Program-made: the position numbers and the translations under genes
Shown here: positions 13,293-21,144 of the stretch, piece after piece
Position numbering within the stretch: position 1 is the stretch's first letter
Layout of the letters: the number at the start of each line of letters is the position of its first letter
The notes under the pieces: model-generated
What the model was told of the DNA's origin: nothing
Database searches by the model: none
The model's input: the letters and a program-made list of their open reading frames with translations, nothing else
Assembly (NCBI GenBank): GCA_027062325.1
Contig: JAMOTN010000038.1
Span: forward strand, 1-26,234
DNA from: a bacterium
Lineage (GTDB): Bacteria > JAMOTN01
Reading direction: 5' to 3'
Length of the DNA: 26,234 bases

Positions 13293-15845
13293 GTGTCTGA
13301 TACAAGATGGCAGATTTTCGAATACTTGCATCAAGTTAGAGAGGTTTTAGGAAGGCCTTTTTTCTTGGAGTTAAAGCTTACCAATTACTCAGAACCTTTG
13401 ATAATTTCGTCAGGGAAGTGTACAGCTTGTGAAAGAGAATGTTCCGTGGTAGGAGATCAAAAAGAAGCAGAGATTTTGAAAAGGAAGAATGTTTCTCTTG
13501 TTTACTGTACTTACGGTTTGAAAGATGAGGAGAAAAATAGGTTTAGAGTTGCGGGGAATATATTGTTGGATTTGATTGTTCTTTCGATGGAGGTTGTCAC
13601 AACTGAAGAGAGGGAGAAAATAAGAAAAATTCTTGAATCAGTTAAAGTTTTGATCCGAAAGGTTGGTAATCTTGGTGAACTTTTAATTGAGGCTATTGAG
13701 ATCATAGCTTCTGTGTTGGATGTTGGCAGAGTTTCCATAATGCTTTACGATGAGAAGGAAGATGTGTTGAAAATATATGCAGCTAGGGGATTACCTGCTG
13801 ATGTTGTAAGAAAGGTGCGAGTTAAATTAGGAGAAGGAATATCTGGGAAAGTTGCGGCAAGCGGCAGAAGTTTGTTTGTTGTTGATATTGAAAAGGATCC
13901 TCGTTTTTCAAGTGGAAACAAACCTTACTATCAGACTAGATCTTTTGTTTCTGTTCCTTTAATAGGTGAAAGTAAAGTAGTTGGGGTTGTAAATGTTTCT
14001 GAGAAGCGAGGAGACGGACTTTTAACTCGAGTTGATCTTGAGGTTGTTGAGTTTTTATCTAACATAGTTGCAACTTTGATAGATAGAACTTTCCTTCATG
14101 CTGAGTTGCGACATAAACAGGAAAAGCTTTCTGAGATGCTCAAACTTTACGAGGATATGTATGATTTGCTTTCAAAAATGCTCTCTATTACTAATACAAT
14201 TTTTATGTTTTTGTCAAAGCCTGTTGAAGATTTAATGAAAAAGATTGCGGAAATTTTATTAACTTCTTTTGGTTTAGATGTTATGGTTGTTGCTTTGGGG
14301 CAGGATTTTAAAAATAGAATGTTTGTTTCCAATGAGGAATTGAAGCCTATTTTTGCAAGAACGTTGACTCCCGAATTTCTAAAAAAGATTTCGTTTATAT
14401 CTGAAGTTGTGGTTATAAATTGTAGTTCTAAGGGATATGAATTCAATCCTGTGATAAACAGCCTGATATTTGAGAGCACTATGGAGGCTTTGGTAAACGA
14501 GACAGGATACAAATCCTGGATGGTAGTGCCGTTGATATATCAGGGTGAAAAGTATGGATTCATATTTATGGCACGCAACAATAAGTTTGAAGTAAAAGAT
14601 AAGGAGTTTGGAGAGAGTTTGACAAAGCAGTTAACTATAGCTTTGTACAACTTCAAACTTCAAGAGGAGTCGGTAAAAGTCCAGGTTTTCCAAAGAGAGC
14701 TGGAGTTGGGTAGAAAAATCCAGCAGAGTATGTTTCCAGTGGATTATATAGAAGGTGAATATCTCAACAACTATGCTGTTAATATTCCGGCAAAAGTTGT
14801 TGGAGGGGATTATTACGATTGGTTTGAGGATAGAAATGGGGATCATGTTTTTATGGTAGCTGACGTTTCTGGTAAAGGAATATCTAGTGCGTTGATGGTC
14901 AGTGAAATAAGGGCTTTGCTTCATGCGTATAGAAAGAGTGTTGATAGCTTAAGTGGAGTTGTTAAGTTTTTAAATGAGTACTTTGTAGAGTTCAGGGATA
15001 AGATGAAACGTAATCTATTCTTTACGGCATTTTTGAGTAAGATAATTAGAAATGAAAACAAGTTAAGATTTGTAAGAGCAGGGCATAATCCTGCCATAGT
15101 GGTTTACAGAGATGGAAGTGTAAAAGTTTTGGATACACCGGGAATGTTAGTTGGGACATTCGGTGGCATAGATTGGCCAGAAGATGATGTTAGTTTAGAT
15201 GGAATAACCAAACTCGTTATGTATACTGATGGAATTACTGAGGCTTTTGATGTTAATGGTAAAGAATATGGGCTGGATAACCTTATTAGAGTTTTAGAAA
15301 AGGTTGTTGAAGAAGATGCTGAAGAGTCTGTAGATCGTGTTATGTATGATGTTAAGCAGTTTACAGCGGGAGCTGAGCAGAGTGATGATATAACTGTTCT
15401 AATAGTGGACTTTAAAAGAAAAGTTTTGAAGGAAAGGGTTATTCAAACAGACGAAGTGAAGATAGCTCAGCTTATTGAGGAGATAGCAGAGGATGCTAGG
15501 AAAAATGGAGTGACTGGTAAAGAGTTTGATTATTTTATTTTGGTTATGGATGAGTTGCTTGCCAATGCAGCAGAGCATGGAAATGCTTTCAATCCTGAAA
15601 AATCCATATATGTGAAGTGGTTGGCTACAGAAAATAAATTTGAGTTTATGGTTAAAGATGATGGATTAGGTTTGAATCCTGAAAAATTGCATAATCTTAC
15701 CATAAGTCCTATGGCAAGCCGTGGTAGGGGATTGTACATAGTGGACAATTTGGTTAATAAGTTTTATGTAGCAAGTGATGGATATGTGAAAGCGGTAAGA
15801 TACTTTTGGTTACCTTCGGGAATAAAAATTTATCGTCCTCAGTAA
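13293..15845 (+). CDS. Cys-cluster/GAF/SpoIIE-type PP2C phosphatase/RsbW-type ATPase fusion regulator
   Basis: An 850-residue signalling protein. GTG at 13293 follows AGGAGGAG at 6 bases. Residues 43-72 hold a Cys cluster (C43-x2-C46-x3-C50, then C72). A GAF domain spans ~128-266 and ends its core with SFVSVPLIGESKVVGVVNVS. A second GAF-like region lies at ~306-453 (WMVVPLIYQGEKYGFIFMAR). A PP2C domain of the SpoIIE/RsbU type spans ~465-708, with VGGDYYDWF, VADVSGKGISSALMVSEIRA, RAGHNPAIV, YTDGITEAFD and SDDITVLIVD supplying the metal Asp residues. An RsbW/SpoIIAB-like HATPase fills ~715-846, with MDELLANAAEHGN (N box), DDGLGLNP (G1) and GRGLYIVDNLV (G2). In partner-switching systems the phosphatase removes phosphate from an anti-sigma antagonist and the kinase adds it; here both sit in one chain. 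No antagonist (STAS) gene is adjacent. Confidence 0.93.
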   Translation: MSDTRWQIFEYLHQVREVLGRPFFLELKLTNYSEPLIISSGKCTACERECSVVGDQKEAEILKRKNVSLVYCTYGLKDEEKNRFRVAGNILLDLIVLSMEVVTTEEREKIRKILESVKVLIRKVGNLGELLIEAIEIIASVLDVGRVSIMLYDEKEDVLKIYAARGLPADVVRKVRVKLGEGISGKVAASGRSLFVVDIEKDPRFSSGNKPYYQTRSFVSVPLIGESKVVGVVNVSEKRGDGLLTRVDLEVVEFLSNIVATLIDRTFLHAELRHKQEKLSEMLKLYEDMYDLLSKMLSITNTIFMFLSKPVEDLMKKIAEILLTSFGLDVMVVALGQDFKNRMFVSNEELKPIFARTLTPEFLKKISFISEVVVINCSSKGYEFNPVINSLIFESTMEALVNETGYKSWMVVPLIYQGEKYGFIFMARNNKFEVKDKEFGESLTKQLTIALYNFKLQEESVKVQVFQRELELGRKIQQSMFPVDYIEGEYLNNYAVNIPAKVVGGDYYDWFEDRNGDHVFMVADVSGKGISSALMVSEIRALLHAYRKSVDSLSGVVKFLNEYFVEFRDKMKRNLFFTAFLSKIIRNENKLRFVRAGHNPAIVVYRDGSVKVLDTPGMLVGTFGGIDWPEDDVSLDGITKLVMYTDGITEAFDVNGKEYGLDNLIRVLEKVVEEDAEESVDRVMYDVKQFTAGAEQSDDITVLIVDFKRKVLKERVIQTDEVKIAQLIEEIAEDARKNGVTGKEFDYFILVMDELLANAAEHGNAFNPEKSIYVKWLATENKFEFMVKDDGLGLNPEKLHNLTISPMASRGRGLYIVDNLVNKFYVASDGYVKAVRYFWLPSGIKIYRPQ

Positions 15846-15865
15846 GTGGTAATTATATCAGGGGG

Positions 15866-16228
15866 GTGGAGAGGCTGAGACAAGAAAGCGTTAACTTACC
15901 TGTTGAATTAAAAGAGGTAATCGATTTATTGGATGAGCTTAAAGTTGAGAATATAGATATATACAATGTGAGAAAGGGTTTTCCTTTTGCAGATTATTTT
16001 ATAATAGGGACTGCTTTGAGTAAGACACATTTGAAAGCTGTATCTGATAAATTCTGGGAGAGATTTAAGGGAGATATTGTTGGGGAAGATGGAGAGCCTC
16101 AGAGTGGTTGGATAATTATAGATGTGCGAGGAGCTTGGGTTCATGTATTTTTAGAGGATATGAGAAAGTATTACTCTTTGGAAGAGTTGTGGAGTAAAGA
16201 GTTTATGGAAGAGCAGTATTATGATTGA
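15866..16228 (+). CDS. rsfS: Ribosomal silencing factor RsfS
   Basis: A 120-residue protein of the RsfS (YbeB/Iojap) family, which binds ribosomal protein L14 and blocks subunit joining when nutrients are scarce. Family landmarks are DYFIIGTALSKTHLKAVSDK, then GWIIIDVRGAWVHVFLEDMR, and YYSLEELW at the end. The frame stays open upstream into the preceding gene, but the family length and the G run at 15861-15866 favour a start at GTG 15866, or possibly CTG 15875. The G run partly overlaps GTG 15866, so the exact start is unsettled. It follows the PP2C/RsbW gene by 20 bases and precedes murI. Confidence 0.93.
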   Translation: MERLRQESVNLPVELKEVIDLLDELKVENIDIYNVRKGFPFADYFIIGTALSKTHLKAVSDKFWERFKGDIVGEDGEPQSGWIIIDVRGAWVHVFLEDMRKYYSLEELWSKEFMEEQYYD

Positions 16229-16265
16229 TCAGTGACAATGTTTTTTGAGGAGTTTGAGTGAGGAT

Positions 16266-17075
16266 ATGGTTGCGTCAATGAAGTTGAAAGTTGGCGTCTT
16301 CGATTCTGGCTTGGGTGGTTTAACGGTAGCGAGGAGAATTGTAAAATTGGGTTGCGATGTTGTTTATCTTGGAGATACTGCTCGTATTCCTTATGGCACT
16401 AAATCTGAGCGTTTTGTGAAGAAGTACTCTTACCACGCTTTGTCTTTTTTATTTGATGAGGACGTAGATTTGTTTGTGATAGCTTGCCATACGGCTTCTT
16501 CGGTGGCAGGTGAATGGTTAAAAGAAGTGTTTAAGGTGCCAATTTTCACTATGATTGACATGGTTAATGAATTGAAGTTTTTGAAAGGAGACTCTCCGGA
16601 ATCGGTGTTGATTATAGGTACGGAGGCGACAGTGAATAGTGGATGTTATGCAGAGCTACTCAATGCTAGTGGGAAGATAGTTTATCAGAAAGCAACTCCT
16701 GTACTTGTTTCTATGGCAGAAGAAGGAGTATTTGACAACGAAGTTTTAAATGCAGTGTTTAATTATTATTTTCGAGGCTATATTGGAAAAGTAGAGGCAA
16801 TATTACTAGGATGTACCCACTTTCCACTTTATGAAAAGCAAATCTCTGAATACTTTGAAAACAGCGGAAGTCCTGTCAATGTTTTGGATCCAGCGGTTGG
16901 AATTTCAGAATTGTTTTTTAAAAAAGGATATTTGAATGAAGAAGAAGTAACTTCATTTGGAAAGATAAGGTGTTATTTTACAGACTCTTATCAAAATATA
17001 TATTCTAAAATTTCAAATTTTCTCCAGGATATGAGTTTTTCTCTAGATAGTGTGGAGTTTATATCGCTTGATTAG
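16266..17075 (+). CDS. murI: Glutamate racemase
   Basis: Interconverts L- and D-glutamate to supply D-Glu for peptidoglycan. From ATG 16266 it is 269 residues, the normal length. Landmarks: VGVFDSGLGGL with catalytic Asp and Ser (13, 14), VYLGDTARIPYGTKS, first catalytic Cys at 74 in IACHTASS, IGTEATVNSGCY, and second catalytic Cys at 183 in LLGCTHFPLY. The residue after the first Cys is usually Asn (CNTAS); here it is His. The VIEP stretch common in the family reads MIDM here. Start choice is uncertain: TTG 16245, ATG 16266 and ATG 16278 are all in frame, and GAGG elements are scattered around them. The longest version adds an N-terminal extension not typical of the family. Confidence 0.95.
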   Translation: MVASMKLKVGVFDSGLGGLTVARRIVKLGCDVVYLGDTARIPYGTKSERFVKKYSYHALSFLFDEDVDLFVIACHTASSVAGEWLKEVFKVPIFTMIDMVNELKFLKGDSPESVLIIGTEATVNSGCYAELLNASGKIVYQKATPVLVSMAEEGVFDNEVLNAVFNYYFRGYIGKVEAILLGCTHFPLYEKQISEYFENSGSPVNVLDPAVGISELFFKKGYLNEEEVTSFGKIRCYFTDSYQNIYSKISNFLQDMSFSLDSVEFISLD

Positions 17076-17104
17076 GCACTTTTAATTGGCAGAGGGATGG
17101 AGTT

Positions 17105-17740
17105 ATGCGGTTTAGTGGTTTTAGTGTGGTGAAAGTTATCTCGGTATTGGTATTATACGGAGGATTAATAGGGTCAGGGATTTGGATTTACACCTTTCAT
17201 GTTACTTGTCCACTTGGGGAGATGCATGTTGCATGGGAGTGCTTTGAAGGTAGTGCAAACTTTACTTTGGGAGCTGCAGCGTTGTTATTGATGATTTATT
17301 GGTTACTTGTGGAGTTTTTCTATCCCAAAACCTTTTGCTCTATTTGTCCGCTGGGAAATGCTGTTAGATGTTGCCGGGTTGAATTTAAAGGTTGGAGGGA
17401 GAAATTGTATTTTTCTTTTAGAAGAGTTTTTTCTCTGATTGGATGGATAGCGTTGGTCTTTTTTGTCGTGTTTTCTTACAAATTGTATTGTCAATACATG
17501 TGTCCACTAAATGCACTTTACACGATAGGTTTAATGATTGGTTTGGAAGCTTTTGATTTGAGTGTTTTTTTAAAAGTGGTTGGAATTTTACTAAGCTTAG
17601 TGATTTTAAAGTTTATTTTTAGTTATAGAGCATTGTGTATAAACGGTATGTGTCCTGTTGAGAAGATTTGGAGGATGATATGGTGGTTCAGGAATTTCAT
17701 GTGTAGTAAGGGAGGAGTAAGGTGTGGAGAAAAATATTGA
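17105..17740 (+). CDS. Membrane Fe-S protein of the NapH/NosR (Fer4_5) type
   Basis: A 211-residue integral membrane protein. ATG at 17105 follows GGGATGGAG. About five membrane segments are visible (near residues 8-30, 53-72, 107-126, 137-157 and 160-175). Cys pairs stand at the ends of helices: C35 (TCPLGEM), C78 and C81 (FCSICPLGNAVRCC, with C89 and C90), C129 and C133 (YCQYMCPLNALY), C178 and C183 (CINGMCP), and C200 and C207. The CxxxCP pattern is that of NapH, NosR C-terminal and CcoG-like Fer4_5 domains, which pass electrons across the membrane. The classical C-terminal 2x[4Fe-4S] ferredoxin motifs are missing, so this is a short stand-alone version. It may be an electron-transfer or metal-cofactor protein. 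It overlaps the next gene by 17 bases. Confidence 0.8.
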   Translation: MRFSGFSVVKVISVLVLYGGLIGSGIWIYTFHVTCPLGEMHVAWECFEGSANFTLGAAALLLMIYWLLVEFFYPKTFCSICPLGNAVRCCRVEFKGWREKLYFSFRRVFSLIGWIALVFFVVFSYKLYCQYMCPLNALYTIGLMIGLEAFDLSVFLKVVGILLSLVILKFIFSYRALCINGMCPVEKIWRMIWWFRNFMCSKGGVRCGEKY

Positions 17741-18257
17741 TAATGTAGTTGAATTGGTGTCAAATAGTGATAATAAAGCTGGCGGTGGTTTTGTTGTTGG
17801 GTATGTTTTGTACCTCGCGGTTGGTTTAACAAGAATGGTGCTTGACATAATGAAGAAAAGAGGGAAAAGTGTAGGAGAAGTTTTGCAGGTTTTATCTTTT
17901 ATTGAGAGTAGAGTTTTGGAGATTTCATATAAAGATTGGAAATTTTTCTCAGAATTTATGAGGACAAAGGATAAGAGACTATTAGAAAAGGATTTTGAAG
18001 AATTAGTGAATGCTCAAATTGACTTATTTGAAAATTTGTTTGATGTAGTTGATTTTTTAGTGGAAAAGGCTCCTAAAAGTGTGGGGAGTGATGTGTGGTA
18101 CATAACAAGTTTGATTTGGAGCAGCGCTAATGTGACTTACAAAAATACACTTTACAACTTTAAGTACTATAAGAATATGGCGAAACTTAAAAGTAGGCTT
18201 GAGAATTTTAAACAAAAGTTTGAAAAATTGTCGGAAGTTGTGTTAAAACTTCACTGA
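17724..18257 (+). CDS. Cyclodeaminase/cyclohydrolase (FTCD_C)-like protein
   Basis: A 177-residue helical protein. GTG at 17724 follows GGGAGGAG at 6 bases and lies within the end of the preceding gene. The N-terminal block with AGGGFVVGYVLYLAVGL (Gly triplet at 20-22) followed by a hydrophobic helix matches the PGGGSxAAxxGALGAAL signature of the formiminotransferase-cyclodeaminase C-terminal family. The middle KDWKFFSEFM resembles DAxAFxxxM, and SVGSDVWYITSLIWSSANVT then YKNTLYNFKYYK matches the usual SDxxVAAxLxxAAxxGAxxNVxxNLK. Members act on methenyl- or formimino-tetrahydrofolate. Several small residues of the family are replaced by bulky ones, so it may be diverged in substrate. The gene lies just ahead of pyrG. 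Family assignment is by eye. Confidence 0.6.
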   Translation: MEKNIDNVVELVSNSDNKAGGGFVVGYVLYLAVGLTRMVLDIMKKRGKSVGEVLQVLSFIESRVLEISYKDWKFFSEFMRTKDKRLLEKDFEELVNAQIDLFENLFDVVDFLVEKAPKSVGSDVWYITSLIWSSANVTYKNTLYNFKYYKNMAKLKSRLENFKQKFEKLSEVVLKLH

Positions 18258-18282
18258 TTTTGTGTGGAGGAAGGTGCCTTTT

Positions 18283-19857
18283 ATGAAGATAATATTCTGC
18301 ACTGGCGGAGTAATGTCTTCTTTGGGGAAGGGAATTACTATAGCTTCGCTAGCAATGCTACTCAAATCTAGAGGATACAGGGTTACCGTTTTAAAATGTG
18401 ATCCGTATCTTAATGTTGATGCTGGTACTATGAGCCCTTATCAGCATGGTGAAGTGTTTGTAACTTTTGATGGTGCGGAGACAGATCTTGATTTAGGTCA
18501 TTACGAGAGGTTTTTGAATGAGAATTTGTCGGGTGTGAATAATCTTACGAGCGGTAAGGTTTACTGGGAGATAATAGCACGTGAGAGAAGAGGTGAATAC
18601 TTGGGGGCTACTGTGCAGGTTGTGCCTCATGTAGTTGATTTGATAAAAGAGAAGATTTACTCTTTTGAGGCAACTGGAGTTGATTTTCTACTTGTTGAGA
18701 TTGGTGGGACTGTGGGGGATATTGAGGGATTGCCATTCTTGGAGGCAGCGCGCCAAATTTTGAATGAAAGGGAGAAAGATGCGGCTACATTGCACGTGAG
18801 TTATGTTCCATTTTTAGAAACAAGTGGAGAGTTTAAAACCAAGCCAACTCAGCACAGTGTAAAAGAGCTTCTTGGATTGGGAATAAAGCCTACATTTTTG
18901 GTAGCAAGGGCTAAGTACAGATTTGATGATGTTGTTGCTGATAAACTTGCTAAGTTTTGCAATGTAAAAAAAGAGAGGGTATTCATAGCTTACGATGCTC
19001 CATCAATATACGAAGTGCCTATGATTCTGGAAGAGCAAGGCTTGGCTAAAAAAGTTCTTGAGTACTTTGGGGAGGGATTTGGAGAGCTTGGGAATTATTT
19101 TAAAAAATGGAGAGAGTTTACTTTGCAGTACAACGAACTTAAGAGAGAGGAGAACAAAAAAAGAGTTGCCATAGTTGGCAAGTATGTTGATTTACCAGAT
19201 GCTTATCTTAGTGTGAGTGAAGCTTTAATACACGCTTCGGTTGCAGAGAAGAAACCTATTAATGTAGATTTTATTTCTTCAGAAAGGGAAGATCTTAAAT
19301 CAGTTTTGAGTAAATATGATGGAATTGTTATACCCGGGGGATTCGGGGATCGAGGGGTTGAAGGTAAAATAATGGCTATTAGGTTTGCCAGAGAGAATGA
19401 TGTACCGCTTTTGGGACTATGCTTGGGAATGCAGTGTATTCTGATAGAGTTTGCAAGGAACGTTTTGGGATATTCTAATGCAAACAGCACAGAGTTTACC
19501 AAAGAGTGTGTTCCCGTAGTTGATAGACTAGTTGAATATGATGCTTCTACCAAAGGTGGGACCATGCGTTTAGGTGCTTTTCCAGTTAAGATTGTCGATG
19601 ATTACCTGAAGAGGATATACTCTGGAGATCTCATTTATGAAAGACACCGACATCGCTATGGCTACAACAACATTTTCAGAGATGAGTTTGAAAGAAAGGG
19701 ATTGCTTGTTGCAGCAGTAAGTGTTGATGAAAGGATTGTGGAAGCAATTGTGTTGCCAGATAAGAGATTTTTTGTAGGAGTACAATATCATCCGGAATTT
19801 GCAAGTAGGCCACTTGAGGCACATCCTCTATTTGTTGAGTTTGTGAGGAGACTGTGA
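18283..19857 (+). CDS. pyrG: CTP synthase
   Basis: Converts UTP to CTP with ATP, using ammonia from glutamine. A 524-residue protein from ATG 18283, close to the usual length. The ATG is chosen because MKIIFCTGGVMSSLGKGI is the conserved start and AAGGTG lies 6 bases upstream; an upstream GTG at 18262 would add seven unlike residues. The synthase domain shows GGVMSSLGKGI (P-loop), CDPYLNVDAGTMSPYQHGEV and VEIGGTVGDIEGLPFLEAAR. The glutaminase domain begins after ~residue 290, with VIPGGFGDRGVEGK, catalytic Cys in LGLCLGMQCI, and VGVQYHPEFASRP with the partner His and Glu. It is intact and typical. Confidence 0.98.
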   Translation: MKIIFCTGGVMSSLGKGITIASLAMLLKSRGYRVTVLKCDPYLNVDAGTMSPYQHGEVFVTFDGAETDLDLGHYERFLNENLSGVNNLTSGKVYWEIIARERRGEYLGATVQVVPHVVDLIKEKIYSFEATGVDFLLVEIGGTVGDIEGLPFLEAARQILNEREKDAATLHVSYVPFLETSGEFKTKPTQHSVKELLGLGIKPTFLVARAKYRFDDVVADKLAKFCNVKKERVFIAYDAPSIYEVPMILEEQGLAKKVLEYFGEGFGELGNYFKKWREFTLQYNELKREENKKRVAIVGKYVDLPDAYLSVSEALIHASVAEKKPINVDFISSEREDLKSVLSKYDGIVIPGGFGDRGVEGKIMAIRFARENDVPLLGLCLGMQCILIEFARNVLGYSNANSTEFTKECVPVVDRLVEYDASTKGGTMRLGAFPVKIVDDYLKRIYSGDLIYERHRHRYGYNNIFRDEFERKGLLVAAVSVDERIVEAIVLPDKRFFVGVQYHPEFASRPLEAHPLFVEFVRRL

Positions 19858-19888
19858 GAGTTTAGATGATAAGTAAGAGGCACTGGGT

Positions 19889-20752
19889 ATGCGTGAGAAA
19901 TTTAGAGTTGAATTAACGTTTGTGATTGTACAAGTTTTCTTCTTGCTCATAACTTCAAGGGCTGGTAGTTTACCACCTTCAAAAGAAATAGTTGATTTTG
20001 GCCTTGTAAGGTTTGACATAGTAATGTTGTTACATCCATTGATGTGGAATTTTGATGTTGCTAATTTGCGTTTTGTGAAGGCTGAGGTAGGGATGGAGAT
20101 ATACAAAAAGTATGAAGCTTATATAAGTGAGATAGAAAAACTGGAAAAGCAGAAAGAGGCTCTGACGGTAAAACTAAAACTTTACTATTCAGAAAAACAG
20201 ATTCCATCAGAGGTTGTGATGGCTTTAAAAGATATAGATGAAAAGATGAAAGCTCTTAATGAAAAATACCTAGATAACTATGTTTCTTGGGAAGATTCCT
20301 ATTGGAGAATGAGATTTGTGGTTACAAGTGCTCTTGAAGTTGTAAGAGCGGTTGAAAGTATGTTGAATGTGAAAATGCTTCTTATAAACCATTGGTTACC
20401 GGAACCTGCAAAAAGTATTCAAGGGAGAGATGGATTTTGCAAAGGACCAGTATTATGCTTTGAATTGCTCAGGGATTTTAATAAGTTGTATTTAAATAAT
20501 TCATTCAGTAGAGGAGTAAAGCACTCGACTTACTTGGGGGTTGTAGATTTGACACCAACAGTTATTGCCAAGATGAAGTCATTCACCTTTTGGTCTTTTT
20601 TAAATAGGGAAATCGAGTCTTTTTATAAACAGCTTTACTCGAAATTTGATGTTAAGAGTTGTTATTTTTTGGAAGAAGTTTTAGACGAAGGGTTAGATAG
20701 TTTTAAGAAAAGATTTTTAAAGAAAGAAAATGATTTAAAAGGAGATGAATGA
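19889..20752 (+). CDS. Probable exported coiled-coil protein of unknown function
   Basis: A 287-residue protein starting at ATG 19889 with AGAGG 9 bases upstream. The first ~27 residues (VELTFVIVQVFFLLITSRAG) look like a signal peptide. Residues ~40-60 read LVRFDIVMLLHPLMWNFDVA, which recalls the start of OmpH/Skp-like periplasmic proteins. A charged coiled-coil follows (about 75-125, YEAYISEIEKLEKQKEALTV). The C-terminal half includes two Cys at about 190-198 (GFCKGPVLCF), a possible disulfide, and VVDLTPTVIAKM at about 225. The stop overlaps the next start as ATGA, so the two are translationally coupled. It is probably periplasmic, but the OmpH resemblance is weak and I do not assign a function. 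Confidence 0.7.
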   Translation: MREKFRVELTFVIVQVFFLLITSRAGSLPPSKEIVDFGLVRFDIVMLLHPLMWNFDVANLRFVKAEVGMEIYKKYEAYISEIEKLEKQKEALTVKLKLYYSEKQIPSEVVMALKDIDEKMKALNEKYLDNYVSWEDSYWRMRFVVTSALEVVRAVESMLNVKMLLINHWLPEPAKSIQGRDGFCKGPVLCFELLRDFNKLYLNNSFSRGVKHSTYLGVVDLTPTVIAKMKSFTFWSFLNREIESFYKQLYSKFDVKSCYFLEEVLDEGLDSFKKRFLKKENDLKGDE

Positions 20753-21102
20753 GGATGAATGGTGGAAAAAGAAGAAGGATTTTACCTGTGATCGGTGAGA
20801 GGACTCATCAAATTCATGCGGATATTGTTACCTTGGCGTTTAACAACTATAATATGCGATTTCATGCTTTTACTGTGGATGCAAGAACTGAAAGACTACT
20901 GGCAACTGCTACAGGAGATGTAGAATTGGAGCCTGAAGTTATACTCTTTTTTAATCCAGAAGTTTTTGCTTCAACAATTGTTGTTATGTTGGATACGCTT
21001 AAGAATTATCTACACAGTAAAGATTTAGAGTTTGATGAGCCAATGAAGAATACTTTACGGCAGTTGAAAAGCAAGATAGAAGAACTGCTGGAAGAAAAGT
21101 GA
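20749..21102 (+). CDS. Small protein of unknown function
   Basis: A 117-residue protein that I do not recognise. It starts at ATG 20749 inside the stop of the previous gene (ATGA overlap) or at ATG 20755; AAAGGAG lies upstream of both. The N-terminus is basic (GGKRRRILP), the middle is beta-like (HADIVTLAFNNYNMRFHAFT, then VDARTERLLATATGDVELEP), and the C-terminus is a charged helix ending in KIEELLEEK. No signal peptide or membrane segment is present. Translational coupling to the exported coiled-coil protein suggests a shared process, but the localisations differ. Confidence 0.75.
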   Translation: MRMNGGKRRRILPVIGERTHQIHADIVTLAFNNYNMRFHAFTVDARTERLLATATGDVELEPEVILFFNPEVFASTIVVMLDTLKNYLHSKDLEFDEPMKNTLRQLKSKIEELLEEK

Positions 21103-21131
21103 TGTGAGATTGGAATTGATGTAGAGCTATT

Positions 21132-21139
21132 GGAGGTGA
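21132..21139 (+). promoter_or_regulatory. Shine-Dalgarno GGAGGTGA deciding a TTG start
   Basis: It lies 5 bases before TTG 21145. The longer frame from TTG 21130 overlaps this site, and ATG 21140 is out of frame. Confidence 0.65.
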
Positions 21140-21144
21140 ATGTT

